Below are positions 27,901-37,159 of a DNA stretch of 64,000 nucleotides, piece by piece. The notes beneath the pieces were generated by a model. It did no database searches, was not told the DNA's origin, and saw only the letters and a list, made by a program, of their open reading frames with translations. The DNA is from Rhodospirillales bacterium (GTDB lineage Bacteria > Pseudomonadota > Alphaproteobacteria > Rhodospirillales > Casp-alpha2). The position numbers and the translations under genes were made by a program. Where the stretch lies: positions 1,008,625-1,072,624 of the forward strand of contig JAEPQO010000001.1 of NCBI GenBank assembly GCA_017640505.1, read 5' to 3'. The first letter of the stretch is position 1; each line of letters opens with the position of its first letter.

Positions 27901-27922
27901 ACCCCGCCGTTTCGGGCGGGGT
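27901..27922 (-). terminator. Hairpin after trxA
   Basis: ACCCCGCC (27901-27908) pairs perfectly with GGCGGGGT (27915-27922) around a six-base loop. It lies between the trxA stop and the gloB start, both on the minus strand. The following T content is weak, so it may only partly terminate trxA transcription. Confidence 0.6.
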
Positions 27923-27955
27923 CCAGGAAAGTCTATTCGACCCCGGTGGGCCGGA

Positions 27956-28273
27956 TTACAGGTTCTGCTCGATCCACTGCTGCAGCTGGCTCTTCGGCAG
28001 CGCACCGACCTTGGTGTCGGCGACTTCGCCGTCCTTGAACAGCATCAGCGTCGGGATACCGCGCACGCCATAATTACTGGGCGTTTCCGGGTTGTCGTCG
28101 ATATTCAGCTTGGCGATGGTGACCTTGTCGCCCATTTCCGCCGAAATCTCTTCCAGCGCAGGGGCAATCTGCTTGCACGGTCCGCACCATTCGGCCCAGA
28201 AATCCACGACCACGGGACCGGATGCGCCAAGAACATCCTGTTGGAACGAGCTGTCGGTTACTTGCTTGGGCAT
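27956..28273 (-). CDS. trxA: Thioredoxin
   Basis: A 105-residue thioredoxin with the redox site W-C30-G-P-C33 in [10 protein letters not shown], the buried Asp of VVVDFWA, and the cis-Pro loop [14 protein letters not shown]. It donates electrons to ribonucleotide reductase, methionine sulphoxide reductases and other targets. Length is canonical and no signal peptide is present. It follows addA after 96 bp on the same strand, an arrangement common in alphaproteobacteria (addB-addA-trxA). Confidence 0.97.
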   Translation of the reverse strand: MPKQVTDSSFQQDVLGASGPVVVDFWAEWCGPCKQIAPALEEISAEMGDKVTIAKLNIDDNPETPSNYGVRGIPTLMLFKDGEVADTKVGALPKSQLQQWIEQNL

Positions 28274-28369
28274 AGGCCGTTTCCCTTCAAAAAAGCAAAA
28301 TCAAGTAGCAGTGAACTGCATCACCAAATTGTTTGTATTCTAGGAATCTAGGTACCTGCCATAACCCCG

Positions 28370-31300
28370 TCAAGGTGCGTGGGGGGCCAATAATTCGTCC
28401 GGCAATTCCATACACTTGGTACCATCTGTCCACAGCAGAAATGCCCGCACTTCGCGGCCGGGGAAGATTTGCCGCAGTGCAGCGCGGTATGTCGCCATCT
28501 GCTTGAGATAGAGCGGCGCTACGTCTTCGGCGCGTTTCGGCGGCGGTCGATTCGTCTTGAAGTCGACGATCAGCACGTTGTCCGGCGTGATGACAAGGCG
28601 GTCGATCTGCCCGGATATCACGCGCGGGCCGTCGGCCGTTTCGATCGTGCCGGTGACGGGCACCTCGGCGCGCGAGCCGGGCGCGAACAACGGCGCAAAC
28701 TCCGGGTGCTCCAGGACGGCCATGACTTCGTCGGTGAGCGCTGCCTGCGCGGCCGCGTCGAACCCGTGTGCAGGCCGGGCGATATAGCGGTGTGCGGCAT
28801 CTCGCCGTCCGTCGGGCGGCAGTTCGGGCAAGGTCTGCATCAAGGCATGCACCACATTGCCGCGCTTGAAGCGCTGGCCGTCGTCGGTATCCAGCGGCGA
28901 GCGGGCAGGCGGTTCCTCGTCGTCCGGCCGAGACGGGCTCAGCGGTTTCGGCGGCAGCGGTTCGCCGGCGGGCAGCGTCAGCGCCCAGTCGGGCAAAGGC
29001 GTGTCCGTGTCGCCTGCACGCTCCTCAACCCCGCCGCCGTCAGGCTCGGCGGTCTGCGGTTTCTCGTACCTGATCTGGGAACGGCCGTCGGGTTCCGTCG
29101 CTTCTTGGCCAAGGTCCCGCATGGCGTGCTCGACCATGTCGTACCAGGAGCTTTCCCTAGTCTGCTTCTTATTGGTAAAGCCGGTGACGTAAAGCCGGTC
29201 CTTGGCCCGGGTCAACGCGACATACAGCAAGCGGCGGTATTCCTGCAGCGCCTCATCGCGCTTGCGTTGCTTGATCGCCTGCAAAGCCTCGGTCTCGTTT
29301 CCGGCATATCCTGGCCAGACGGGCAAGTCGTCATCGTCAAGCCAGCGAATCTTGTCGTCGGTCTGCGGTGCCGGGACCGAGCATGCATCTGCAAGGAATA
29401 CGATCTCGGCCTGCAGGCCTTTGGCACCGTGAACCGTCATCACGCGGACCTCGTTCCGGCCCTGCTCCAGGTCGCGTTTGACCTCGGTGTTGCCGATCTC
29501 GAGCCAGTGCAGGAATCCCTCCATGGACGGGACGTGATCGCTTTCGAAATCGAGTGCGGCGGCGAGGAAATCGTCGATCGGATCAGCGGCGTCTGGTCCG
29601 AGCCGGGCCAGCAGTGCCTTGCGCCCGCCGTCGGCGTGCAGCATGCCCGAGAAGAACTCGAACGGCGGCACGAAGTCGGCGCGCGCGCGCCAAGCGGCAA
29701 TCCGATCCCAAGCTGCCCTGAATGCCGGGTCATCGCCCTGCCGGTTGCGCAAAGCATCCAGCAGCGAACCGTCGCGGTCGTAGGCGAGGGCGAAAAGCTG
29801 ATCCTCATTCAGGCCGATCAGCGGTCCCTTGAGGACGGTCGCCGTGTTCAGATCGTCGTCCGGCAACAGCGTCAGACGGCCGAGTGCAATCAGATCCTGA
29901 ATGACGAGCTGATCCGGCAGCACCATGCGGTCGCGGCCGGATACCGGGATCCCCCGCTCCTTGAGCGCGGCCACAAGTAATTCCGCCATGCGGCGGCGGC
30001 GCTGCACCAGGATCAGAATGTCGCCGGGCCTGACGGGGCGCCCCTGCGCGGGCAGGGTTTCACCCGATGCGATCCAGTCCCGGACCTGATCTGCGATACG
30101 GACGGCGACCCGCGCCAGCGGGCTGTCGGCGCTGACATGATCGATCGGCACGTACCAGGGATCGTCTTCGCCGTCGTCCTCGGTGGGTTCCTCCTTCGGC
30201 CACAGGACGACCGAGCCGGCTTGTCCCTGGCGTGCCGAATAGTGGTCGACCTTATGGCCGTCGAAGCTGAGGCCACGCGCGGCATCTTCGTCTTCGAACA
30301 CCTTGTCGACGAGATCCAGCACCGCGGGCGCGGAGCGGAAACTTTCCGCCATATCGACCGGCTTCCAAGTCTGGCCGATGGTGGTGACTTGGTCGCCGAA
30401 GCGGTTGCGCATGGTGCCGAACATGACCGGGTCCGCGCCCTGGAAGCTGTAGATCGACTGCTTCTCATCACCAACGGCGAAGACCGTGCGTGGCCGTTCA
30501 GCCGTTTCCTCGTAGCGGCTCTGGCCGGAGAAGAAGTCGGATGCAATTTCCTCGATCACCTGCCACTGATCGGGGCTGGTGTCCTGCGCTTCGTCGACCA
30601 GCACGTGTTCGATGCCGCCGTCGAGCTTAAAATGCACCCAGCTGACGCCGGACTTGCTGCTCAGCAAACGCGACGCGTGCTGAATCAGGTCATCGTAGTC
30701 GAGCCGGCCATGGCGCTGCTTGATTCCTTCGTAGGCGTCGATCAGTGCCGCGCCGACACGGATCAGCGCACCCGTCGCGGCGGCAACGTTGATGGCCTTC
30801 AGCAGGTCGCGCGTTGCGATGCAGCGGTTCCCAAGTTCATGGGCCAGCGGCAGCGCGTCTGCATCGAAACTCAAAGCGCCCTTGGACATAAGGGTGCTGT
30901 CGGCCTTCAGATCGCCATCCTGTTTGAGAAAGATCGAGGCATAGAGCTTGCGCCAACAATCTGCTCGTTTCTCCAGCGGCATATTCAGCCATTGCCGGGC
31001 GTTGCGCGCAAAACCGTTATTCGTCGCCGCACCCTCGTCCCACGCGGTGCAGAGTCGTTCCAGCATGGCATGGGTCCCGGCGTCGATGTCGCTGGCGTCA
31101 AGGATAACCTGATCGGCGGTCGTCCCGGGCTCGACACCGAGGGCACGGTAAACCGCCGCCGCCAGGCCGTCCGCGCCGCCATGTGCGGCCAACGCATTCC
31201 GGAACCGTGTCCGGGTACCGTCCAGTTCTTTCATCAGGCCGGCGAACTGTTCCTCGTTCACCAATGCGGCGACATCAGTCAGCGCCCGGGCAAGGTCCGT

Positions 31301-31828
31301 GCCGCGGGCGGTTGCCTCGACCAGCAGGGTGTCGCGCGCCTGCAGCTGCATCTCGCGCTGGTCACGGTCGTCCATGACGCGGAAGTCGGGACTGATATCC
31401 GCTTCCAGCGGAAAGCGGCCCAAAAGCGATTCACAGAACGCGTGAATGGTGCGAATGCGGAGCCCTTCCGGCGCTTCCAGTGTCATTGCAAACAGGCGCC
31501 GCGCCCGCGCCAACAACTCGTCGTCGACGGGGTTCTCGCCCAGCGCGCGGAGTTCCATGGTCAGCACATCGTCCGGCATGGCCGACCAGCGGCCGAGCAG
31601 TTCGGCGAGCCGGTTCGCCATTTCCGCGGCAGCTGCCTTGGTGAAGGTCAGGCAGAGAATGCGTTCCGGCTCGACGCCGGCCAGCAGCAATCGCGAAATG
31701 CGGTCGACCAGTACGCCGGTCTTACCCGTACCGGCATTGGCCGACACCCAAACGGAGGCTTCCGGCGCCGCTGCCGTGATCTGCTGGCCGGTCCGGTTGC
31801 GGATGCGATAGGACACTTCGTTTGTCAT
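28370..31828 (-). CDS. addA: Double-strand break repair helicase AddA
   Basis: A 1152-residue UvrD/Rep-type helicase and nuclease subunit of AddAB, the alphaproteobacterial counterpart of RecBCD. The N-terminus carries Walker A (SANAGTGKTGVLV near residue 30); a LVDEAQDTSPDQW helicase block lies in the middle, followed by QGADPVMF and VMTVHGAKGLQAEIVFL. The C-terminal PD-(D/E)xK nuclease is intact, with GQIDRLVI and IVDFKTNRPP. ATG 31828 overlaps the addB stop as ATGA. Loading of RecA after Chi-like arrest is expected from the family. Confidence 0.96.
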   Translation of the reverse strand: MTNEVSYRIRNRTGQQITAAAPEASVWVSANAGTGKTGVLVDRISRLLLAGVEPERILCLTFTKAAAAEMANRLAELLGRWSAMPDDVLTMELRALGENPVDDELLARARRLFAMTLEAPEGLRIRTIHAFCESLLGRFPLEADISPDFRVMDDRDQREMQLQARDTLLVEATARGTDLARALTDVAALVNEEQFAGLMKELDGTRTRFRNALAAHGGADGLAAAVYRALGVEPGTTADQVILDASDIDAGTHAMLERLCTAWDEGAATNNGFARNARQWLNMPLEKRADCWRKLYASIFLKQDGDLKADSTLMSKGALSFDADALPLAHELGNRCIATRDLLKAINVAAATGALIRVGAALIDAYEGIKQRHGRLDYDDLIQHASRLLSSKSGVSWVHFKLDGGIEHVLVDEAQDTSPDQWQVIEEIASDFFSGQSRYEETAERPRTVFAVGDEKQSIYSFQGADPVMFGTMRNRFGDQVTTIGQTWKPVDMAESFRSAPAVLDLVDKVFEDEDAARGLSFDGHKVDHYSARQGQAGSVVLWPKEEPTEDDGEDDPWYVPIDHVSADSPLARVAVRIADQVRDWIASGETLPAQGRPVRPGDILILVQRRRRMAELLVAALKERGIPVSGRDRMVLPDQLVIQDLIALGRLTLLPDDDLNTATVLKGPLIGLNEDQLFALAYDRDGSLLDALRNRQGDDPAFRAAWDRIAAWRARADFVPPFEFFSGMLHADGGRKALLARLGPDAADPIDDFLAAALDFESDHVPSMEGFLHWLEIGNTEVKRDLEQGRNEVRVMTVHGAKGLQAEIVFLADACSVPAPQTDDKIRWLDDDDLPVWPGYAGNETEALQAIKQRKRDEALQEYRRLLYVALTRAKDRLYVTGFTNKKQTRESSWYDMVEHAMRDLGQEATEPDGRSQIRYEKPQTAEPDGGGVEERAGDTDTPLPDWALTLPAGEPLPPKPLSPSRPDDEEPPARSPLDTDDGQRFKRGNVVHALMQTLPELPPDGRRDAAHRYIARPAHGFDAAAQAALTDEVMAVLEHPEFAPLFAPGSRAEVPVTGTIETADGPRVISGQIDRLVITPDNVLIVDFKTNRPPPKRAEDVAPLYLKQMATYRAALRQIFPGREVRAFLLWTDGTKCMELPDELLAPHAP

Positions 31829-34788
31829 GCGTCCTCCTCGCCGCCGCCACGCCATTCGGCGACGCGCGCCAAATGATCATAATCGCTGAAGCGGTTTTCG
31901 AACTGTGGACGCGGGTTCGACAGATAGGGCTTATCCGGATCGGCATACTGCGAAACGAGCCGGTTAACCCCGTCCATCGTCTTATCGATCAGTTCCGGGA
32001 TGTCGACCTTGACCGGCCTCAGCTCGCCCGGTGCGCGCCCGCCGGAAAGCTTGATGTAAAGCAGTTCCTTGGCGTCCTCGGCGGGCACCCCTTTGAACGC
32101 ACCGTTCCGGGCCATTACCGCTTCCAGCGGCAATTGCGGGCTGAAGCCGCTGTCGACCTGTTTCGTTGTCGGCGTATAGCCGGTTTTGTAGTCGATGATG
32201 GAAAGACCGACGTCCGGTCGGAAATCGATCCTGTCCGGCTTGGCGGTGATGGTAAAACCGCCCTCGATCGCATCCAGGGTCAGCTTGCCCTTTTCCTCGG
32301 CGAAGTTGACCTGCCAGCCGGCGGCAAGGCGGTCACGCTGCCAGTCCAGGAACCACCGCGCGATGCGCTCGAATCGTGGCCACCAGAACGCACGCACGCC
32401 GGGCCGCGCCAGGTGGCCCGCGAAAACCTGCTCCCCAATTTCGAGAAGGCGCCGTTCTGCATCGTCCGGGACAGTGTCGGGATAGGCGCGCACGAAATTT
32501 TCAAGGGCCTCGTGTATCAGACTGCCGCGTTCCGCCGCGCCCGGATCGGCATCCAGCGGGTCGAGGGCTTCCAGACCCAGCACATGGCGCGCATAGATGG
32601 CATAAGGATCGCGGATCAGGGTTTCGATCTGGGTGACCGACAGGCCCGACGGCCGTGCGCTTAGCGGCGGTGTGGGCTTCGGCGGCTGAACGGTGACTCG
32701 CGCCGCCTCGTCCAGTTTCTCGATCCATGCCAGCCACGGGGTCCCGGCATCAGGGCCGAAGCGGTTCGGCGCACCGGCCCGGGCGAGAAGATTGTCGATC
32801 CTGAGGAGCCAGCGCGACGGCACGGTCGGCGCGCCGCCGACACGTTCGGCGCGGGTCAGGATGACCTCGGGGGCGGCGAAAGCCTGCTGAAAATCATGTG
32901 CGGTGAGGCCGATGCGCCGTTCCGGCATCTCGAGACCGATGTCGGCCATCATCGGCCGGCTCATCCATGGATTGCTCTCGGGTTCAGGGGGCCACGTGCC
33001 CTCGTTCAGGCCACCGAGGATGACGGTATCGGTATGCTGAAGACGTGCTTCCAGGAGCCCCCAGATATGCAGGCGCGGGTGCGTGCCGTACCGCGGCCGG
33101 ACGACGCGGCCCGCCATCAAGCCGTCGAACATCATCGCATATGCTCGGCCCGGCTGTTTGCCGAGGACGCCGATCGCCTCTGCCAGTTCGGCAACGAATC
33201 GTGCCGCAGCATCGCCGTCGTCACCCGCCCAGAGACGCTGGTCGCCGGACAAATCACGGTCGGACGCCAATGTTTCCGCCGCCTGCACATGCAGCTTCAG
33301 CACGTCGCCGTAATCGGCTGCATCGGCCCTGATGGCCGTCAGCAGCGGGGCGAGCGCGGCCTCGACAATGTCGATGAGCGGACGCAGGTGGGCAAATTTG
33401 GGATTGTCGCCGAGGGCGTCGCGCAGCCCACGTATCCCCGGCGCCGGGCGTGGCCCTCTTAATGCCCTGATCTCGAACCCGCGCACCAGGCTTCGGAAAT
33501 CGGCAGTATCCAGCCCGCCCGATGCCATGGGGTGCTTGAGCAGTGCCAGTAGCGGCACCGGCGCCAGCCCCTCGGCACAGGCGTCGGCGACGAGCCGCAG
33601 AAATGCCCCGGGTGGCGTTTGCGCCAGGGGTTGGCCGGCGGAATCGTCGACGTCCAGTCCCCACCGATTGAGCTGCGCGGCGACGCGGCGTGCGAGGCTG
33701 CGGTCCGGCGTGACGAGGGCGCAGGTCTTCTCCGGCGTCTCCAGCGTCCGGCGCATCGCCAGCGCGACAACGGCAGCCTCCTCGCTCGGGCCCGGACAGT
33801 CGATGCGGCTGACGTGGGCGAGGGCATCTTCGATGTCGTCCATCGATGGCGGTTCGGTCAGCGCCGCCTTGGCCGGGGTAAGGGCGGCCGAAATCAGGCG
33901 GCTGCGGGCGTGGGACGTGCCGGACGTGAAATCGGTGACGGCCGCGCGTTCGATATCGAGGCGCGATAACAACTGCCTGAGTCCGAACTGCGGATGCGTC
34001 GGCCCCAAGTGTGCCCAGGCATCGTTCGGCATGTCCTTGTCGAGACCCGGCAGAATGACCATGCCTTTGGGCAGCGCTGCGATCACGGCAAGAAGGTCCG
34101 CCGTTGCCGGGATGGAGCCGGTCGACCCCGCCGCAATCACGGGTGTGTCCGGCGGCGACTCCTGCCACAGACGTGCCTGCGCATGCAGCAACGCGTTACG
34201 GCGCGCTGCCGGATCGATGCAACCTTCGCCCGCCAGGATATCCGGCCATGCCGTCATCAGAATTTCGAGGAACCTGAGCACACGGTTCCAGTGTTCGGCG
34301 TAGTCCTGCTTCTCGTCGACGAGGCCCCGAATATCATCGGCGTTGCAATTTTCGGTGGCGAGGCGGTCGATCAGCTTGGCGAGTTCAAGCGCCAATGCCG
34401 TTGCCTGTTCCGGGTGCATGCGGTGATCGGGCAATGCCATGACGGCGGTCGACAGCAAAAGCTGCCGTCTGAGCGACGGAATTGCAGGCAGCAGCGCGAG
34501 GGCTTCGCTCGCGCCCGGCGGCAAACCGGCTTCGGCAATGGACAATTCCTCTTCGTCCATGTCGCCCAATGGTGTCATGGTCGGCAGCAATTGCGCGCTG
34601 CCGCCGCTTAGCCGGAGAAAGGCCTCGGCGAGCGCGCGGCAGGCCCGGCGCGTCGGCAGCAGAATGCGCATTTCGGCGAGCGCCATCGGATCGCCGTCCG
34701 CCTGGGTGAGCAGCCGGGCCGCCAGCGCGTCCACGAAAGCGACATCGCTTGAGATCGTCGCTACGCGTGGCGCCGGAAAGTCGAACAT
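31825..34788 (-). CDS. addB: Double-strand break repair protein AddB
   Basis: A 987-residue partner of AddA in resection of double-strand breaks. It has the alphaproteobacterial AddB layout: N-terminal MRILLPTRRACRALAEAFLRL, a helicase-like central part with AFLRLVADACAEG, HIWGLLEARLQHTDTVILGGLNEGTWPP, and a C-terminal nuclease domain with KPDRIDFR and IIDYKTGYTP (Asp and Lys of PD-(D/E)xK). It is followed by addA with a 4-bp overlap and preceded by the murU gene with a 4-bp gap. Confidence 0.95.
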   Translation of the reverse strand: MFDFPAPRVATISSDVAFVDALAARLLTQADGDPMALAEMRILLPTRRACRALAEAFLRLSGGSAQLLPTMTPLGDMDEEELSIAEAGLPPGASEALALLPAIPSLRRQLLLSTAVMALPDHRMHPEQATALALELAKLIDRLATENCNADDIRGLVDEKQDYAEHWNRVLRFLEILMTAWPDILAGEGCIDPAARRNALLHAQARLWQESPPDTPVIAAGSTGSIPATADLLAVIAALPKGMVILPGLDKDMPNDAWAHLGPTHPQFGLRQLLSRLDIERAAVTDFTSGTSHARSRLISAALTPAKAALTEPPSMDDIEDALAHVSRIDCPGPSEEAAVVALAMRRTLETPEKTCALVTPDRSLARRVAAQLNRWGLDVDDSAGQPLAQTPPGAFLRLVADACAEGLAPVPLLALLKHPMASGGLDTADFRSLVRGFEIRALRGPRPAPGIRGLRDALGDNPKFAHLRPLIDIVEAALAPLLTAIRADAADYGDVLKLHVQAAETLASDRDLSGDQRLWAGDDGDAAARFVAELAEAIGVLGKQPGRAYAMMFDGLMAGRVVRPRYGTHPRLHIWGLLEARLQHTDTVILGGLNEGTWPPEPESNPWMSRPMMADIGLEMPERRIGLTAHDFQQAFAAPEVILTRAERVGGAPTVPSRWLLRIDNLLARAGAPNRFGPDAGTPWLAWIEKLDEAARVTVQPPKPTPPLSARPSGLSVTQIETLIRDPYAIYARHVLGLEALDPLDADPGAAERGSLIHEALENFVRAYPDTVPDDAERRLLEIGEQVFAGHLARPGVRAFWWPRFERIARWFLDWQRDRLAAGWQVNFAEEKGKLTLDAIEGGFTITAKPDRIDFRPDVGLSIIDYKTGYTPTTKQVDSGFSPQLPLEAVMARNGAFKGVPAEDAKELLYIKLSGGRAPGELRPVKVDIPELIDKTMDGVNRLVSQYADPDKPYLSNPRPQFENRFSDYDHLARVAEWRGGGEEDA

Positions 34789-34792
34789 GAAC

Positions 34793-35539
34793 TTATCTTT
34801 TCTTTTCGCCTGCGAAGGGTTCGTGCAGGAAGGCGTCGGCTTCTTCCAAACCGTCGGGCGTGCCGATATGAAACCATTCGCCGTCGTGGATGACTCCGTA
34901 TAGACGCTCGGCCTCGATCAACCTGTCGAACAGGACGTTCAGCGACCACGCGCCGTCAGGGCTGTCGGCAAAGATTCGAGGATGCAGAATCTGTATCCCT
35001 GCATAGAGCCACGGCGCCACTTCCGATTCCGGGCGACGCACAAGTCGGCCGTCCGGGTCGGCAAAGAAATCACCGCGTCCCGTATAACCATGGCTTTCGA
35101 CCGTGCCCTGCAGCAGCAACAGGGCATCCATGATGTCATCCGTCCATTCGCGGGCGAGGCGCATGAGGGTATCCTCGTAACCGTCGAGCCAGAACGCATC
35201 GGAGTTCACAACATAAAACGGACCCGTGCCAGATTCGGTCAGTGCTGCGAGCGCATTCTTTACGCCGCCACCGGTTTCCAGGATTTCCTTTTCTTCCGTG
35301 AACGCAATCTCGAGACGGGTCTCAGACGCCAGGTAGTCACGGATCTGGTCGCCCAGGTAATGCAGGTTGACGACGGCGCGCGAGACGCCCGCCGATGCCA
35401 AGCGGTCCATGACGTGTCCGATCAGCGGTTTGCCGTCGAGTGCAAGCATCGGCTTGGGCGTGTTGTCCGTCAGCGGCTGCATGCGCTTGCCGTAACCGGC
35501 GGCCAGCACCATCGCCGTTTTCGGAATTTCAACGGTCAT
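34793..35539 (-). CDS. murU: Nucleotidyltransferase, MurU type
   Basis: A 248-residue sugar-phosphate nucleotidyltransferase. The signature is AMVLAAGYGKRMQPLTDN followed by PKPMLALDGKPLIGHVMD; further blocks are EILETGGGVKNAL, FYVVNSDAFWLDG and WFHIGTPDGLEEAD. This pattern and its partner kinase AmgK indicate N-acetylmuramate alpha-1-phosphate uridylyltransferase, the second step of the cell-wall recycling bypass to UDP-MurNAc, which does not need de novo MurA synthesis. It overlaps the kinase gene by 11 bp. Mannose-1-phosphate guanylyltransferase is a possible but less likely alternative. Confidence 0.88.
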   Translation of the reverse strand: MTVEIPKTAMVLAAGYGKRMQPLTDNTPKPMLALDGKPLIGHVMDRLASAGVSRAVVNLHYLGDQIRDYLASETRLEIAFTEEKEILETGGGVKNALAALTESGTGPFYVVNSDAFWLDGYEDTLMRLAREWTDDIMDALLLLQGTVESHGYTGRGDFFADPDGRLVRRPESEVAPWLYAGIQILHPRIFADSPDGAWSLNVLFDRLIEAERLYGVIHDGEWFHIGTPDGLEEADAFLHEPFAGEKKR

Positions 35540-36563
35540 GAATTGCCTCCGTCTTTGCCGGCCGGGCGTCCGGCTGGACGCGTAGTCGGGCGGGGACGTG
35601 GTCCCTGAACCAATCGGCGACGGGCTGGAGCGCCGAGTGCCCCAGGTCGTGTTCGAGTAGCCGCCAGACGCGCGGAATATGATGCAGGTACTGTGCCTTG
35701 CCGTCACGGTGGCTAAGTCGTGTGAAGATACCGATGACCTTGGCGTGCCGACCCGCGCCGAGGATGGCGATATCGCGCCTGAGCTCGGTTTCATGCACGT
35801 CCCCGCAGGCGGCAATGTATTTGGCGATCAGGCGATTGGCACGTTCGTGCGTGACATCTCGCCTCGCGTCCTCGATCAGCGACATCAGGTCATAGGCCCG
35901 GGCACCGATCAGCGCGTCCTGGAAGTCGAGCAGGCCGCAGCGTGCGGTGTCGGTGCGGCCCGGCAGCCACATCAGGTTGTCGACATGGTAGTCCCGAAGG
36001 ACCAGGGTTTCGCGTTTTTCGGCGACCCTCGAAAATGCCTGGCGCCATGCGGCCTTGTAAGCCACGCGCACATCATCGGAGACTGGGGCGCCGATCGCCG
36101 GCATGTACCAGTCGACGAACAGCATCGCTTCCGCGACCAGCCGATCCATGTCATAGGGCGGGATTTCCGCGGGAATGGTTTTGGCAGACGACAATTCATG
36201 CAGATGCACGAGCGTTTCGACCGCGATGTCGTAAAGCATGTCCTGATCGCCGCCGGCCTCGAACACGCGGGTGTAGGTGTCGTCGCCCAGGTCTTCCAGA
36301 AGCAGGAAGCCCCTGCGTTCGTCATCCGCCAGAACACGCGGTGCGCTGAAACCAAGCTGTGCGAGATAACGCGCGATGGCGATGAACGGGCGAACGTCTT
36401 CTTCGGGCGGCGGTGCGTCCATGAGAACACACTGCTGATCGTGTGCCTGAACCCGGTAGTAATGCCTGAAAGACGCATCGGCCGCGAGCAGGTCGACCTT
36501 TGCCCCCGCCCAGCCGGCATTGGCCAGGAAATTCATCCGCGATTCCGTACGCTTGTCATCCAT
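35529..36563 (-). CDS. amgK: Aminoglycoside-phosphotransferase fold kinase, AmgK type
   Basis: A 344-residue kinase. It has the APH-like blocks ADASFRHYYRVQ (nucleotide loop), LLLEDLGDDTY, the catalytic loop LVLRDYHVDNLMW, where Asp acts as base, and GLLDFQDALIGARAYDLMSL with the metal-binding Asp. AmgK phosphorylates MurNAc/GlcNAc at the anomeric carbon, and its partner MurU is the next gene. ATG 36563 overlaps the tsaE end by 8 bp. The order tsaE-amgK-murU-addB-addA-trxA is a known alphaproteobacterial arrangement. The assignment rests mainly on the murU linkage. Confidence 0.88.
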   Translation of the reverse strand: MDDKRTESRMNFLANAGWAGAKVDLLAADASFRHYYRVQAHDQQCVLMDAPPPEEDVRPFIAIARYLAQLGFSAPRVLADDERRGFLLLEDLGDDTYTRVFEAGGDQDMLYDIAVETLVHLHELSSAKTIPAEIPPYDMDRLVAEAMLFVDWYMPAIGAPVSDDVRVAYKAAWRQAFSRVAEKRETLVLRDYHVDNLMWLPGRTDTARCGLLDFQDALIGARAYDLMSLIEDARRDVTHERANRLIAKYIAACGDVHETELRRDIAILGAGRHAKVIGIFTRLSHRDGKAQYLHHIPRVWRLLEHDLGHSALQPVADWFRDHVPARLRVQPDARPAKTEAIHDR

Positions 36564-37050
36564 GCTGGCCGGCTCCGGCGAAGGTTTGCTGCAGGCGTTC
36601 TTTCCAGCGGTGCTCCCCCTGCAGGATGATACGGCGGCCGCCGCCGTCGGTTTCGGCAATCGAAATCCTGAGATGCCGGGCAGGCAGAAGGCTGCCAAGA
36701 CGATCCGGCCATTCGATCAGGCTGACGGCATCGGCAAAGGCGTCCTCGATTCCGAGTTCGAACGCGTCCTCCGGCTGCTCGATCCGATAGAGGTCAAAGT
36801 GCCAGATTTCCAGCTCGCCCCGGTCATATGTCTGCACCAGGGTAAAGGTCGGGCTTGGTACATCTTCGTCCGGCCCGGGCAGTGCATTGATCAATGCCCG
36901 GGCAAGGGCCGTCTTCCCGGCACCGAGTGTGCCGTCGAGTGCGACGACGTCGCCGGGTGCAAGGAGCGGTGCGAGCCGGGCCGCGAACGCAGCGGTTCCG
37001 CTTTCATCGGCAACCCTGATATCCGCAATGATGTCCGGCGCTTTATGCAT
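36556..37050 (-). CDS. tsaE: tRNA threonylcarbamoyladenosine biosynthesis protein TsaE
   Basis: A 164-residue ATPase that works with TsaB, TsaC and TsaD in forming t6A37 on ANN-decoding tRNAs. The Walker A motif DGTLGAGKTALARAL, the switch block SPTFTLVQTY and the Walker B-like HFDLYRIE are present. ATG 37050 gives a normal length; a start at 37086 adds 12 residues without support. It is the first gene of the tsaE-amgK-murU-addB-addA series, divergent from the ferredoxin-NADP reductase gene. Confidence 0.94.
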   Translation of the reverse strand: MHKAPDIIADIRVADESGTAAFAARLAPLLAPGDVVALDGTLGAGKTALARALINALPGPDEDVPSPTFTLVQTYDRGELEIWHFDLYRIEQPEDAFELGIEDAFADAVSLIEWPDRLGSLLPARHLRISIAETDGGGRRIILQGEHRWKERLQQTFAGAGQHG

Positions 37051-37159
37051 GTCTGCGTTTTTATATGGCGCTGCAACACGGAACAAGACTTGAACCGCCA
37101 GCCCGTGGCACCCATCCTAGAACTTCGAAAATTCGGCGGCGCACAAGGGGTCCCATGAA

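Noticed and set aside
30137-31876. A 579-residue frame antisense to addA
   Set aside because: Shadow frame without domain similarity.
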